From contig NZ_LN679998.1 in assembly GCF_000953675.1 (NCBI RefSeq), positions 2,251,368 to 2,315,367 on the forward strand: a stretch of DNA of 64,000 nt, given 5' to 3'. Positions 52,226 to 61,398 of the stretch are shown one piece after another. Position numbers and translations under genes: made by a program. A model generated the notes under the pieces. That model worked only from the letters and a program-made list of their open reading frames with translations, did no database searches and was not told the origin of the DNA. This DNA is from Paraclostridium sordellii. GTDB lineage: Bacteria > Bacillota > Clostridia > Peptostreptococcales > Peptostreptococcaceae. Positions within the stretch are counted from its first letter, which is position 1, and every line of letters begins with the position of its first letter.

Positions 52226-53596
52226 TTATTCATGAACAGAATCTTTAATTTTCTTACTAATAAGCTCCATATATTTTTCTTTTTTAATTTCATACTCTTT
52301 ATAAGAATCTACATTTTTACAGATATCATTTATAATTTTTTTTATTATATTATTTACATTATCTAAATTTTCTTCATATAAAATTTCTATAGAATCTATT
52401 TCTATTAAAGTATTTACCACTTGCATATATATATCATTTAATATTATCTTACTCTTTGTTTTGTAGTTTAATTGAAGTTTAGCTTGATGCTTTATAGGTA
52501 TAACCTTTTCTTTTATAAATAAAATAAAGTTTTCAAAATCCTTTTTATTATTAAGTGGCTCTATTTCAAATAATATTCTAAAAAATAAATTCCATATAAA
52601 TTCACAATTTAACTTTGAAATTATAAAATTGCCTAATCTTTCACAAAACTCATCTTCAAACTCTGGTCTTTTATTAAAGCGTATCTTTGAATTAAAATCT
52701 ATATCCTTTTTAGATATCTCATTTATTCTAATAAGCCCTTGTATAGTAGTATCTTCTCCTATATCTACACCTTCTTGATTTTTATTAAAAGAATAATTTA
52801 CAATCGTTTCACATGGTTTTTTAAAGTCTATTATAAATCCTATATCTTCTTCCATTTTTTCAGCAAATGTATCATATGCAATTTTCGCTAAAAACTTTTC
52901 CATGGATTTTTGTTTTGAATCTTTATCCTTTGTAGTAGTTGAACTAAATGTTTTGTATACAGAAAGTAATTGATTATCAATCATTGTCAAATTAGTTTTT
53001 ATAGATGCAAATACATCACTTAAAAACTTATCCATCATTAAATATGCATTATTTTTGTAAATAACATTATGTTCTATATCACTCCAAAAAATATTTACCA
53101 TAGATTTAATTTGAATTTCAAAGCTAATTTTCTTATCTCCATATAAAAACAATCCATCTATCCTATATATCTCAAATCCATTTTTTTGTTTTCTCGGTTG
53201 CTCTTTATCTAGTCTTATCCTTATATTTTCATTCTCTTCATTATAGTAATATATACTGTCTTCTGTTTTATTAAAATAATTTTTTAATAATTTGTATATT
53301 TTACGTTCTTCTTCTATAAATCTACACTCTAATCTAACCCCTATCAAATCTGATAAGTTGTGTATTAATTCCTTAGGCGTTTTATATCTTTTTAAATATT
53401 TATTTCTTATTATCTTCTCTCTTAAACTATACTCCGTTTTAACTCTTGAATTAACATTTAAATAGTCTTGGTCATATCTATTAAGTATATTTTCAAAGTA
53501 ATTTATTAATTCATCTGACAGCATATTAAGAGTAGGTGTTATTTCCTTAAGTATTTCTAGTGATCCATCTATGTATTCAAATTCTTTCAAGCTCAT
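52226..53596 (-). CDS. RelA/SpoT-like nucleotidyltransferase, long form
   Basis: 456 residues. The N-terminal 240 residues hold a RelA/SpoT synthetase-like domain: VKTEYSLREKIIRNKYLKRY, SDLIGVRLECRF, and FEIQIKSMVNIFWSDIEHNVIYK, the last with the Glu/His pair of the nucleotide site. The remaining half is helical and unrecognised, and there is no HD hydrolase domain. It may make (p)ppGpp or a related signal, or act as a toxin-like pyrophosphokinase. AAGGAGAACTTGTT precedes the ATG. A smaller relative lies at 62191-62997. Confidence 0.8.
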   Translation of the reverse strand: MSLKEFEYIDGSLEILKEITPTLNMLSDELINYFENILNRYDQDYLNVNSRVKTEYSLREKIIRNKYLKRYKTPKELIHNLSDLIGVRLECRFIEEERKIYKLLKNYFNKTEDSIYYYNEENENIRIRLDKEQPRKQKNGFEIYRIDGLFLYGDKKISFEIQIKSMVNIFWSDIEHNVIYKNNAYLMMDKFLSDVFASIKTNLTMIDNQLLSVYKTFSSTTTKDKDSKQKSMEKFLAKIAYDTFAEKMEEDIGFIIDFKKPCETIVNYSFNKNQEGVDIGEDTTIQGLIRINEISKKDIDFNSKIRFNKRPEFEDEFCERLGNFIISKLNCEFIWNLFFRILFEIEPLNNKKDFENFILFIKEKVIPIKHQAKLQLNYKTKSKIILNDIYMQVVNTLIEIDSIEILYEENLDNVNNIIKKIINDICKNVDSYKEYEIKKEKYMELISKKIKDSVHE

Positions 53597-53752
53597 AACA
53601 AGTTCTCCTTGATGTCTTTTTTTGTATATTATAAATATTACACAAAAACACTAATTTAATCAAATAACGAAATTGTAATCTTGATTAAAACTTAATAGTA
53701 GTTTAATTTTGTAGTTTTTTAATATTAAATATTTTCATTAATATAAAAAATA

Positions 53753-53801
53753 AATCTATAATAGCTATACAAAAGTTATATTCATATAGCTACTATAGAT
53801 T
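53753..53801 (-). terminator. Terminator of the MATE gene at 53807
   Basis: 16-bp arms (53753-53768 with 53786-53801), one mismatch, 17-nt loop. Confidence 0.7.
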
Positions 53802-53806
53802 AGCAT

Positions 53807-55180
53807 TTAATATTCATTTTTTAATGAAGTTTGCCTCTTTTTACATATATTTTCCTCATGTTCTAAAATATCTCTACCTTTTTTTATATAGAAGAATACT
53901 GAGAAAAATACAGTAAGCAACTCTGATATTGGTATTGCTAACCATATACCATCTAACCCTATAAGGCTTGGAAGTATTATTATTGTAGCAACTACAAATA
54001 TCAGTGATCTTAAAACTGATATTATAGCAGATATTTGACCATTTCCTATAGCTGTAAAATATCCTGACATGAATATATTAAGTCCTATAAGCAAAAATCC
54101 ATAGGAAAATAGTTTAATTCCTTCTGTTGCAATAGCATATACCTGCTTATCTTGAGTAAACACACCAATTATATTTTCCCCTAAAAACATGGATATTAAA
54201 AATATTACTATAGAACTCCATCCTATAGTTAAAAAACTATGTTTTAAACTTTCTTTTATTTTCTCTTTATTTTTAGCCCCAAAGTTATAACTAATCATAG
54301 GAGATATACCAACAGATACTCCAAAATATACAGCTATAAAGAAATAATAAATGTAAATTATAATAGACATTGCAGCAATTCCATTTTCACCACTAAAAGC
54401 TAGTATACTTTTATTAAATAAAAATGTAGTTATTCCTGTTGATAATTCTGTAAACATCTCAGAGATACCATTATAACAAGAGTTAAGTAGCGCTTTAAAA
54501 TCTGCTTTCGGTTTTGTAAATTTCAAGTTAGATTTACTACTTATAAAGTAAATTAATCCTACTAACCCAGATACAGTTATAGCTATATAAGTACCTAACC
54601 CAGCTCCAAGTATACCCATTTTAAATATTCTTATAAATAAAAAATCTAAAACTATATTTAGAATTAATCCTAAACTAGACATTAAAAGTGCTACTTTAGG
54701 ACTTCCATCTACACGTGTATAGTATTCAAAATATAATTTTAACATCATAGGTATTGTCATTAAAATTGTAACTATTCCATATGGTTTAGCATAAGGTAAT
54801 AATTTTTCTGTTGTTCCTAAAAACATTAAAATTGGTTTTAAAAAAATTACTCCTAATATAGTTAGAGCTATTCCGATAATAATTAGAACTACTGTTGTAA
54901 AAGAAAATAATTGATTTGCTCCTTTTTTATCTCTTTCTCCAAGTTTAATCCCAACTAATGCCCCAGACCCAGTAGCCAGCATAACTGATATACCAAATAC
55001 TATACATGTAATTGGTATTACAATATTTATAGATGCAAGAGCATCTGAGTTTACATATCTTGATACAAAGAATCCATCAATAGTTGTATAAAATGATAAA
55101 AATATCATTGTTACAATAGATGGAAAAACAAATTTTAAAAATTCTTTATAATTTTGTTTTTTTAAAAATACTTCTTCCAT
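53807..55180 (-). CDS. MATE family efflux transporter, divergent from a MerR gene
   Basis: 457 residues, about twelve membrane segments. FPSIVTMIFLSFYTTIDGFFVSRYVN, GSGALVGIKLGE and GISPMISYNFGAKN place it in the same MATE branch as 42421-43770. AGAGGTGTAAAA precedes the ATG. It is transcribed divergently from the MerR gene at 55295 across a shared operator. Confidence 0.93.
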   Translation of the reverse strand: MEEVFLKKQNYKEFLKFVFPSIVTMIFLSFYTTIDGFFVSRYVNSDALASINIVIPITCIVFGISVMLATGSGALVGIKLGERDKKGANQLFSFTTVVLIIIGIALTILGVIFLKPILMFLGTTEKLLPYAKPYGIVTILMTIPMMLKLYFEYYTRVDGSPKVALLMSSLGLILNIVLDFLFIRIFKMGILGAGLGTYIAITVSGLVGLIYFISSKSNLKFTKPKADFKALLNSCYNGISEMFTELSTGITTFLFNKSILAFSGENGIAAMSIIIYIYYFFIAVYFGVSVGISPMISYNFGAKNKEKIKESLKHSFLTIGWSSIVIFLISMFLGENIIGVFTQDKQVYAIATEGIKLFSYGFLLIGLNIFMSGYFTAIGNGQISAIISVLRSLIFVVATIIILPSLIGLDGIWLAIPISELLTVFFSVFFYIKKGRDILEHEENICKKRQTSLKNEY

Positions 55181-55217
55181 TTTTTACACCTCTATAATCC
55201 TTTAAATAATTGATATC

Positions 55218-55264
55218 GCTTGACAAGTATAATTGTGAGGGATATAGTAACTATATTGTCAAGC
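55218..55264. promoter_or_regulatory. Divergent MATE/MerR promoter region with nested dyads
   Basis: A 9-bp inverted repeat, GCTTGACAA (55218-55226) with TTGTCAAGC (55256-55264), forms two opposing consensus -35 boxes. Inside is the dyad ATATAGT-A-ACTATAT (55242-55256). On the plus strand TTGACA-17-TATAGT drives merR, its -10 inside the dyad (autorepression). On the minus strand TTGACA is followed directly by the dyad and, after 19 bp, a poor -10 (CACAAT), as expected of a MerR-activated exporter promoter. Confidence 0.75.
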
Positions 55265-55294
55265 AAATTTTTTATAAATAATAAGGTGGTATAT

Positions 55295-56110
55295 ATGGAT
55301 ATGAAATTTACAGTAGGTGAACTGGCAAAACTTCATAATATGAGTAAACAAACTCTAATTTATTATGATAATATTGATCTGTTTAAACCAAATATAGTCG
55401 ATAAAAATAATGGATATAGATATTATACTTCTAATCAATTAGAAATTTTAGATAGTATTTTAATCCTAAGAGAAATAGGTATTCCTATAAAAGATATTAA
55501 GGAGTTTTTGATAAAAAGAGATAATAATAAGGCATTAAAACTTTTAAAAGATCAAAAAAAGGTTTTAGATTTACAAGTTAAAAATTTAAAAAGAACTATT
55601 ACAAGGTTAGAAAATAAAATAAATACTATAGAAAGCATGCATAGCTATATAGATGGCGTCTACTTTGAAGAAATGGAATCAGAATATTTAGCAGTGAAAA
55701 AAGTTGATCCACCTTTTAATCTTTTACAAACAGATATAGCATTTAAAAAACTTTTAACTATGGTTCATAGTAAAAAATATCCTTATAACTATCAATTAGG
55801 AACTATTATTTCTCTTGAAAATTTAAATCAAAAAGAGTACACAAGTGCTGACTCTGTATTTTTTCCTCTTTATACAAAGTTAAAAGGTGAAAATATTATA
55901 GAAAAAAGCAAAGGCCTTTATGCAGTTTCACTTCATAAAGGTGACTACTCAAGTATTGGAAATACATATGAAATTTTAATTCAAAATATAAAAAAAAATA
56001 AGTATGAAATAGTAGGTCCATCCTTTGAATATTGTATTTTAGATAGCTTAACTTCTTATACATCAAAAGATTATATAACTAAAATAACAATTCCTGTAAA
56101 AGCTATTTAG
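55295..56110 (+). CDS. MerR family regulator with GyrI-like effector domain
   Basis: 271 residues. KFTVGELAKLHNMSKQTLIYYDNIDLFKP and NGYRYYTSNQLEILDSILILREIGIPIKDIKEFL form the MerR domain; a coiled coil (KVLDLQVKNLKRTITRLENKI) and an effector-binding domain follow. An upstream in-frame ATG at 55220 lies within the promoter; AAGGTGG precedes the ATG at 55295. It should control the divergent MATE exporter and itself. Confidence 0.92.
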   Translation: MDMKFTVGELAKLHNMSKQTLIYYDNIDLFKPNIVDKNNGYRYYTSNQLEILDSILILREIGIPIKDIKEFLIKRDNNKALKLLKDQKKVLDLQVKNLKRTITRLENKINTIESMHSYIDGVYFEEMESEYLAVKKVDPPFNLLQTDIAFKKLLTMVHSKKYPYNYQLGTIISLENLNQKEYTSADSVFFPLYTKLKGENIIEKSKGLYAVSLHKGDYSSIGNTYEILIQNIKKNKYEIVGPSFEYCILDSLTSYTSKDYITKITIPVKAI

Positions 56111-56149
56111 ATTCATATGTTAAAATTTTTTACAAGTTTTAATAATAAA

Positions 56150-56177
56150 AAATAGCTATACAAAAGTATAGCTATTT
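56150..56177. terminator. Bidirectional terminator MerR / ABC operon
   Basis: 12-bp perfect stem (56150-56161 with 56166-56177) and AAAA loop between convergent genes; overlaps the stop of the ABC ATPase gene. Confidence 0.85.
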
Positions 56178-56927
56178 CCATTTTTCAAGAACTTTTAACA
56201 TAAATTCTTTTATATCTATATTGTATACACTTTTTAAGTGTTCTCCATTAAAAACTTCTTCAGACTTTCCATAACAAACTATTTCGCCATTATTTAGTAG
56301 ACAAACTGCATCGCTAAAATAATGTACTAAATTTAGATCGTGTAATACTCCAATAACAATCTTTTTATTCTTTTTAGCCCATTTAGATAAATGTTCTAAT
56401 AGTTCAATTTGATACTTCAAATCTAGATGATTTGTAGGTTCGTCTAGCAATATAATATCTGGATTTTGAGCAAAAGTTCTTGCTAGAAATACTCTTTGAA
56501 GCTGTCCTCCACTTAATTCATTTATAGGCTTATCTTTTATATCTAAAAGTCCAACTCGTTCAATTGCATCTAATATAATATCTTTATCCAATTTACTTAG
56601 GGTATTAAAAACCCCTTTTGAGTGTGCATATCTACCAAGTGATACAGTTTCATATATTGTATATGGGAAATATATTTGAGTTATCTGACTCATAAGTCCT
56701 ACTTTTTTAGCAAGTTCTTTTCTTGAAAAATTACATACTTCCATCCCATCTATAGTTATACTACCTTTGTAAGTTATAATATTTGCAATAGATTTTAAAA
56801 GTGTACTTTTTCCACATCCATTTGGTCCAACTATACAAAGATTTTTACCGTCTTCAACCTTAAAGTTAATATCTTTTATAATATCTATTTCATCATATCC
56901 ACAATAAAGATTTTTTACTTCTAACAT
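56172..56927 (-). CDS. btuD: ABC transporter ATP-binding protein (BtuD/FepC type)
   Basis: About 251 residues. Walker A VGPNGCGKSTLLKS, signature ELSGGQLQRVFLARTFAQ, Walker B DIILLDEPTNHLDL and switch His in GVLHDLNL. It powers uptake through the permease encoded just upstream. In-frame ATG codons up to 56978 overlap the permease; GAAGTGATATT precedes the ATG at 56927. Last gene of the operon. Confidence 0.92.
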   Translation of the reverse strand: MLEVKNLYCGYDEIDIIKDINFKVEDGKNLCIVGPNGCGKSTLLKSIANIITYKGSITIDGMEVCNFSRKELAKKVGLMSQITQIYFPYTIYETVSLGRYAHSKGVFNTLSKLDKDIILDAIERVGLLDIKDKPINELSGGQLQRVFLARTFAQNPDIILLDEPTNHLDLKYQIELLEHLSKWAKKNKKIVIGVLHDLNLVHYFSDAVCLLNNGEIVCYGKSEEVFNGEHLKSVYNIDIKEFMLKVLEKWK

Positions 56928-56931
56928 AATA

Positions 56932-57963
56932 TCACTTCTTTCCTTTGCTAAAATATACATATGCAAAGAATGGTGCACCTATAATGGCAGTTATAGATCC
57001 AACAGGAAGTTCAGCAGGAGAAATTATAGTCCTTGAAATTAAATCAGTTATTACCATTAAAGAACCTCCAAATACAAATGACATAGGTATGACATAACTA
57101 TGTTTTGATCCAAATACCTTTCTTACCATGTGAGGTGCTATCAAATCTACAAATCCAATAGTTCCACTTAATGCCACTGCACTTCCTGTTAACACTGCGG
57201 AAAATATAAATAAATATTTTTTAATTTTATTAGTCTCAACACCTACTACTTTTGCTTGTTCTTCTCCAAATGTTAGTATATCCATTTCTTTTGTATATCT
57301 TAAAACTCCTATCATGCCTATAATTAAAAATGGAACTAATGCTTTAACATATGACCATCCCTTCATAGAAAAACTTCCCATTTGCCAAAGACTTATACTT
57401 TTTATATCTTCACTAAAAAGTGCTGTAAGTGTTGTGAGTAGTGCATTTACAAATAGTGAGAATACCATACCTGCTAATATAATAGTGTTGTTTGACATAG
57501 ATTTATCTATTTTTGAAGAAAAAACTACAACTCCATATACTGTTAATAATCCAAATAAAAATCCTACTACCGGAAGTGTTAATTGACCTAAAAATGGTAT
57601 TGAAATTCCAGTAACTATAATAATTCCAGCTCCTAAAGATGCCCCAGATGACACACCTAGAGTATAAGGTGATGCAAGTTCATTTTTAAGTATTGATTGG
57701 ACTACAGATCCACTTACTGCTAAACACCCTCCAACCATAAATGCAAGTAATACTCTTGGCAGCCTTAGAGACCATATTATAGATATATTCTTTGGATCTA
57801 CACCGTCTCTCAAAGGTATATTGAATACATTGTTGAGTATTATACTCATTGTATCTAGTATATGAATATTGGAACTTCCTATGGAAGTTCCAATACTTAT
57901 TATCATAAATACTAAAGGTATTGATAGTATCGCTAGTTGTCTATTTTTGTTTTGCATATGCAT
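56932..57963 (-). CDS. btuC: ABC transporter permease (BtuC/FepD type)
   Basis: 343 residues, about ten membrane segments. WSLRLPRVLLAFMVGGCLAVSGSVVQSILKNELASPYTLGVSSGASLGA is the FecCD signature, and SGTIGFVDLIAPHMVRKVFG is the loop that contacts the ATPase. It moves corrinoid or ferric-siderophore substrates. The start overlaps the end of the binding-protein gene by 23 bp (translational coupling). Confidence 0.92.
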   Translation of the reverse strand: MHMQNKNRQLAILSIPLVFMIISIGTSIGSSNIHILDTMSIILNNVFNIPLRDGVDPKNISIIWSLRLPRVLLAFMVGGCLAVSGSVVQSILKNELASPYTLGVSSGASLGAGIIIVTGISIPFLGQLTLPVVGFLFGLLTVYGVVVFSSKIDKSMSNNTIILAGMVFSLFVNALLTTLTALFSEDIKSISLWQMGSFSMKGWSYVKALVPFLIIGMIGVLRYTKEMDILTFGEEQAKVVGVETNKIKKYLFIFSAVLTGSAVALSGTIGFVDLIAPHMVRKVFGSKHSYVIPMSFVFGGSLMVITDLISRTIISPAELPVGSITAIIGAPFFAYVYFSKGKK

Positions 57964-58858
57964 CTGGATTTATGTACTCCGCCATTTGCTTTAATGCTTT
58001 TGTTATATTTTGAGATGGTCTAGATGTTGTATTTGCATCTACTAAGTAAACTTGTCCATTTTTAATTGCTGCTATATTTTGCCAACCTTCACGATTTTTT
58101 ATTTCTTTAACTGCATCTGGAACATAGTTTACATTAGTTATTATTACATCTGGGTTTTTCTCTATTATAGACTCTGCACTTGGAGATATCCATCCACCTT
58201 GATCTTTAAATATGTTTTCTCCACCTACAAGTTCTATCATCTCATTTAAAAATGTTTTATTTCCAAAACTATATAAGTTTGGTGCTGGACCTATTTCAAA
58301 GTAAACTTTCTTTTTACCTTTTATAGATTTTCCTATTTTCTCAACTTCTGCAACTTGAGCCTTCATATTATCAACTATTTTTTTACCTTTATCTTGAGTT
58401 CCTGTTATATCAGAAATAAACATTATATCATCATAAATTCCTTTTATGCTATCGCTACTTGGTATATATGCAACACTTATTCCTGCATCTTTAACAACTT
58501 TAAATGGATCTTCACTTTTTCCTGTTTTATTATGTCCTGATGCTATTATCATATCTGGATTTAATGATACTATTGCTTCTGGATCTGGATTTGAAAAATC
58601 TATTAATTTTATATTCTTTGGTAAACCAGGTATATCAGCAGAATATTTATCTACTGCAACTAGTTTATCTGCTAATCCTAATTCTACTAATATCTCAGTG
58701 TTTGAAGGAGCTGTAGATACTATTCTATTGATTTTTTGGGGAACCTTAAAATCATTTCCTTCTCTATCTTTTACCAACTTTTCTTTCTGAGAACATCCAG
58801 CCATAGCCAACATAACCACTAATAATGTAGTTATTAATGTTAAAATTCTTTTTTTCAT
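57941..58858 (-). CDS. btuF: ABC transporter substrate-binding lipoprotein (BtuF/FepB type)
   Basis: 305 residues. Lipobox AMAGC (Cys21); periplasmic-binding-protein type III fold with INRIVSTAPSNTEILVELGLADKLVAVD and PDMIIASGHN. BtuF-like spacing and a downstream PduO-type gene neighbour make corrinoid the likely ligand; heme or siderophore are the alternatives. AAGGAGAGAAAAA precedes the ATG. Confidence 0.9.
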   Translation of the reverse strand: MKKRILTLITTLLVVMLAMAGCSQKEKLVKDREGNDFKVPQKINRIVSTAPSNTEILVELGLADKLVAVDKYSADIPGLPKNIKLIDFSNPDPEAIVSLNPDMIIASGHNKTGKSEDPFKVVKDAGISVAYIPSSDSIKGIYDDIMFISDITGTQDKGKKIVDNMKAQVAEVEKIGKSIKGKKKVYFEIGPAPNLYSFGNKTFLNEMIELVGGENIFKDQGGWISPSAESIIEKNPDVIITNVNYVPDAVKEIKNREGWQNIAAIKNGQVYLVDANTTSRPSQNITKALKQMAEYINPDAYAKQK

Positions 58859-58870
58859 TTTTTTCTCTCC

Positions 58871-59380
58871 TTACTTATAATTTCGACTTATAAATTCAGT
58901 TTCTTTAATTTCTTCATCTTTATTGAACTTTAGAGCAAGTATAAAAAAGTAACCTGAAAGTAAATTTGCAAAGTCAAATAATAGTTCATCTACTTCATTA
59001 CCTTGTTCTTTATATCTATAAAGCAACCTAACTAGTGCTTTAAACTTAGTTCTTATAATATGCGCATAACTAGCACAAATACATCCTTCAGGTATAACAA
59101 ACTTATTAATTCTTCCTTCTATTTCAGATTTATAAAATACAGTTCTTGATTCTATCCATTTTAATTCATCTTTTGTAATACTTACAAAGGTTCTAAGAGA
59201 TGCATTCATGTGATATACTAATTCATTTATTTTACTTAATTCATATTTTAATGATTTATCATCTACAAATGCTCTTAAAAGTCCAATTGTACTTGAAATT
59301 TCATCAGTAAAGATTTCAAAATCACATCTCAAATCACTAGAATCATCATATAAAAATGGATATGCTAAATATTTTGACAT
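58871..59380 (-). CDS. PduO-like cob(I)alamin adenosyltransferase, divergent
   Basis: 169 residues, all helical. CDFEIFTDEISSTIGLLRAF, KWIESRTVFYKSEIEGRINKFVIPEG and LFDFANLLSGYFFILAL align by eye with PduO-type ATP:corrinoid adenosyltransferases (usual DELNSxIGLL, LExxID, FILPGG and RLSDYLFVLAR motifs), but several ATP-binding residues differ. It precedes btuF by 12 bp, so it may adenosylate imported corrinoid. The call is moderate because of divergence. Confidence 0.65.
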   Translation of the reverse strand: MSKYLAYPFLYDDSSDLRCDFEIFTDEISSTIGLLRAFVDDKSLKYELSKINELVYHMNASLRTFVSITKDELKWIESRTVFYKSEIEGRINKFVIPEGCICASYAHIIRTKFKALVRLLYRYKEQGNEVDELLFDFANLLSGYFFILALKFNKDEEIKETEFISRNYK

Positions 59381-59484
59381 TTACTACTTCCTTTCAATAA
59401 TTTATTTAATATATACTTCAATATTTTTTAAAAAAATCCTCCTTTATGTAAAACTTTGTAGCATGAAATTAAAGCTATTTATGT

Positions 59485-59511
59485 AAAAAGACACACTCTT
59501 AAGAGTATGCC
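59485..59511 (-). terminator. Terminator-like hairpin in the leader of the corrinoid operon
   Basis: GGCATACTC pairs with GAGTGTGTC (two G-U pairs) around TTAA, followed on the minus strand by TTTTT. It lies about 105 nt upstream of the PduO-like start and about 260 nt after the preceding gene. It either ends the PspA operon late or acts as an attenuator. Confidence 0.7.
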
Positions 59512-59768
59512 TTCAAATCTTAATAATTTTAGCTTTTTTCTAATCTTAAGAGAATATTAACAATTAGTATTTTGACTTAATTTAATTCTACTTTCTTATT
59601 TTATAAATTTGTTATATTTTACTTGGGTATATTAGAATTACATCTAATTTGTTATTGAGTTTAACAAATACACAATCCAATTATTTAATTATCCAACATG
59701 TAAATATATAAATTGGTGCGTAGTATATATTCCCCAAATTTTTAAATTTAATCAGTTACAAATATTTT
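59512..59768 (-). other. Intergenic region with several hairpins, no recognised riboswitch
   Basis: Minus-strand hairpins can form at 59711-59716 with 59677-59682, at 59662-59668 with 59648-59654, and at 59643-59648 with 59631-59636. No cobalamin-riboswitch B12 box is visible. The region is a long 3' UTR, a leader or an unknown structured RNA. Confidence 0.35.
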
Positions 59769-60626
59769 TTATTTATTTCTTCTTCCTTTTATAAAATCTA
59801 TAACTATATATAATACTATTCCTACTGTTATTACCATAACTATATCTGTTATTATAGGACTAACTCCCATTCTATATCCCATATATCTAAATGGATTATA
59901 TCCCCCAAATCCAAAGAATCCTCCACCATAACTACGTGGCATATACATCCTTCTTCCACTACTTCCATAGTCATCGTAATTTTTATTTCTTGATTTACTA
60001 TTATCATTTTCCTTTGTTTTAGGTTTTGTACTTGGTTTTGTTGAAAATTTACCTGAATCTGGTTTTGTAGTACTTTTTTTAGGTTTAGTTACATTATTGG
60101 AGGAACCTTTACTTGTTGAATCTTTATTTATATTACTAGTGTCTGATTTTGGCTTCGTTGTGAAACTGCCTGAATCTGGTTTTGTTGTACTTTGTTTTTT
60201 ATTTGTTATACCTGACTTTGGTTTAGTTTTATCCTCAGATTTACTTTTTGTAGTATTTGATTTTGGTTTTGTTGTAAACCCTCCTGAATCAACTTTACTA
60301 TTGCTTGTAGATTTAGGTTTTGTATAAGTAGCTTTTGGTTTACTAGAACTACTTGAACTTGATTTTGAACTAAAGCTACTCGATTTCGGCTTTGAGCTAA
60401 AACTACTTGACTTTGGCTTTGAGCTAAAGCTACTCGACCTTGACTTTGAGCTGGAACTACTTGAACTTCTAGAAGATTTCGCTAAAGCTACCTTATATTC
60501 TCCAGTATTTTTACTATTGTAATCAGAACTAGCATAAGCTTTGTCTACCGTAAATGTAAGTGCACATGTTATTGTAAATATGAATAAAGTAAAAAAAAGT
60601 ATAATATTTTTTTTAATATTTTTCAT
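59769..60626 (-). CDS. Secreted/membrane protein with Ser-Lys-Pro low-complexity repeats
   Basis: 285 residues. Signal peptide (to about residue 32, ending AYAS), then about 190 residues of Ser, Lys, Thr and Pro repeats built from SSFSSKPKS and KPDSG(S/K)FTTKP units, a Gly/Tyr-rich stretch (GGGFFGFGGYNPFRY), and a C-terminal membrane helix with a basic end. The repeats are likely extracellular and wall-spanning. Its ATG overlaps the stop of the preceding gene (TAATG), so it is coupled to the PspA operon. Function unknown. Confidence 0.75.
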   Translation of the reverse strand: MKNIKKNIILFFTLFIFTITCALTFTVDKAYASSDYNSKNTGEYKVALAKSSRSSSSSSSKSRSSSFSSKPKSSSFSSKPKSSSFSSKSSSSSSSKPKATYTKPKSTSNSKVDSGGFTTKPKSNTTKSKSEDKTKPKSGITNKKQSTTKPDSGSFTTKPKSDTSNINKDSTSKGSSNNVTKPKKSTTKPDSGKFSTKPSTKPKTKENDNSKSRNKNYDDYGSSGRRMYMPRSYGGGFFGFGGYNPFRYMGYRMGVSPIITDIVMVITVGIVLYIVIDFIKGRRNK

Positions 60627-61303
60627 TAAACATTTAACCCCATTTCTATAAACTTTTCATAAAGTCTATCTAAATTGCTAGAATCATCATCTTCAATTAC
60701 AGAATCATAGCTTTCCTCCCCTTTAAATTTAAAATACTCTAATAACTGTTGATTGTCACTATCATTGATATCTACTAAATAAACATATCTACTTAAAGAA
60801 TCATCTTCATGCTTTTCTATTAAATATCCTTTTACATCAAATTTAAATTCCTCATCTTCATTGTATAAGGTTACAGTATCACTTGATTTTGTAAATACAA
60901 ACTGAGACTTATCACATTCATAAGTATATTCTAATTCCCTGCAATTTAGACATCTATTAAAACAGCACTCACTTACACAGTTTATGCATTTACATTTCAT
61001 ACATCTATCTAACTTTCCTATAGATTCCCTTTTATCTCTAGTTAAATAAGCTTGTATATCTGAATCTACATCTAATTTCTTTTTAAAAATTTTAGAAAAT
61101 AACCCCTTATCTTCTCTTTTCTCTTCCTTTTCTAAATTATCTAGAAAATTAATATAATCGCTTAAATCATATACCTTTCTTATAAAAACTCTTTTATTAA
61201 GTTCTTTATCAGTTAATATTTGTTTTAAGTCATTTACTGCAAACATTAAATCAGTATACATCTTATCATACTTATTTTTTTCCTTTAAAATTTTTTCACT
61301 CAT
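60626..61303 (-). CDS. Cys-rich protein in the PspA operon
   Basis: About 225 residues, unrecognised. An N-terminal helical part is followed by a Cys cluster (CMKCKCINC-VSECC-FNRCLNC, nine Cys within about 22 residues, plus one later), probably binding Zn or Fe-S, then a beta-rich domain rich in Asp/Glu. An ATG at 61357 is in frame; GGGAGG precedes the ATG at 61303. It sits between pspA and the repeat-protein gene. Confidence 0.7.
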   Translation of the reverse strand: MSEKILKEKNKYDKMYTDLMFAVNDLKQILTDKELNKRVFIRKVYDLSDYINFLDNLEKEEKREDKGLFSKIFKKKLDVDSDIQAYLTRDKRESIGKLDRCMKCKCINCVSECCFNRCLNCRELEYTYECDKSQFVFTKSSDTVTLYNEDEEFKFDVKGYLIEKHEDDSLSRYVYLVDINDSDNQQLLEYFKFKGEESYDSVIEDDDSSNLDRLYEKFIEMGLNV

Positions 61304-61398
61304 AATATACCTCCCTTTAGCTGTACTTATATAAATCATTTTAGTTAACACAAACAAGGTAGATAGCCTTTGACCATCTACCTAGGTAGCTTTTATAT

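Noticed and set aside
59381-59768. Cobalamin riboswitch before the corrinoid transport operon
   Set aside because: I looked for the B12 box and the GCCACTG core on the minus strand and found neither.
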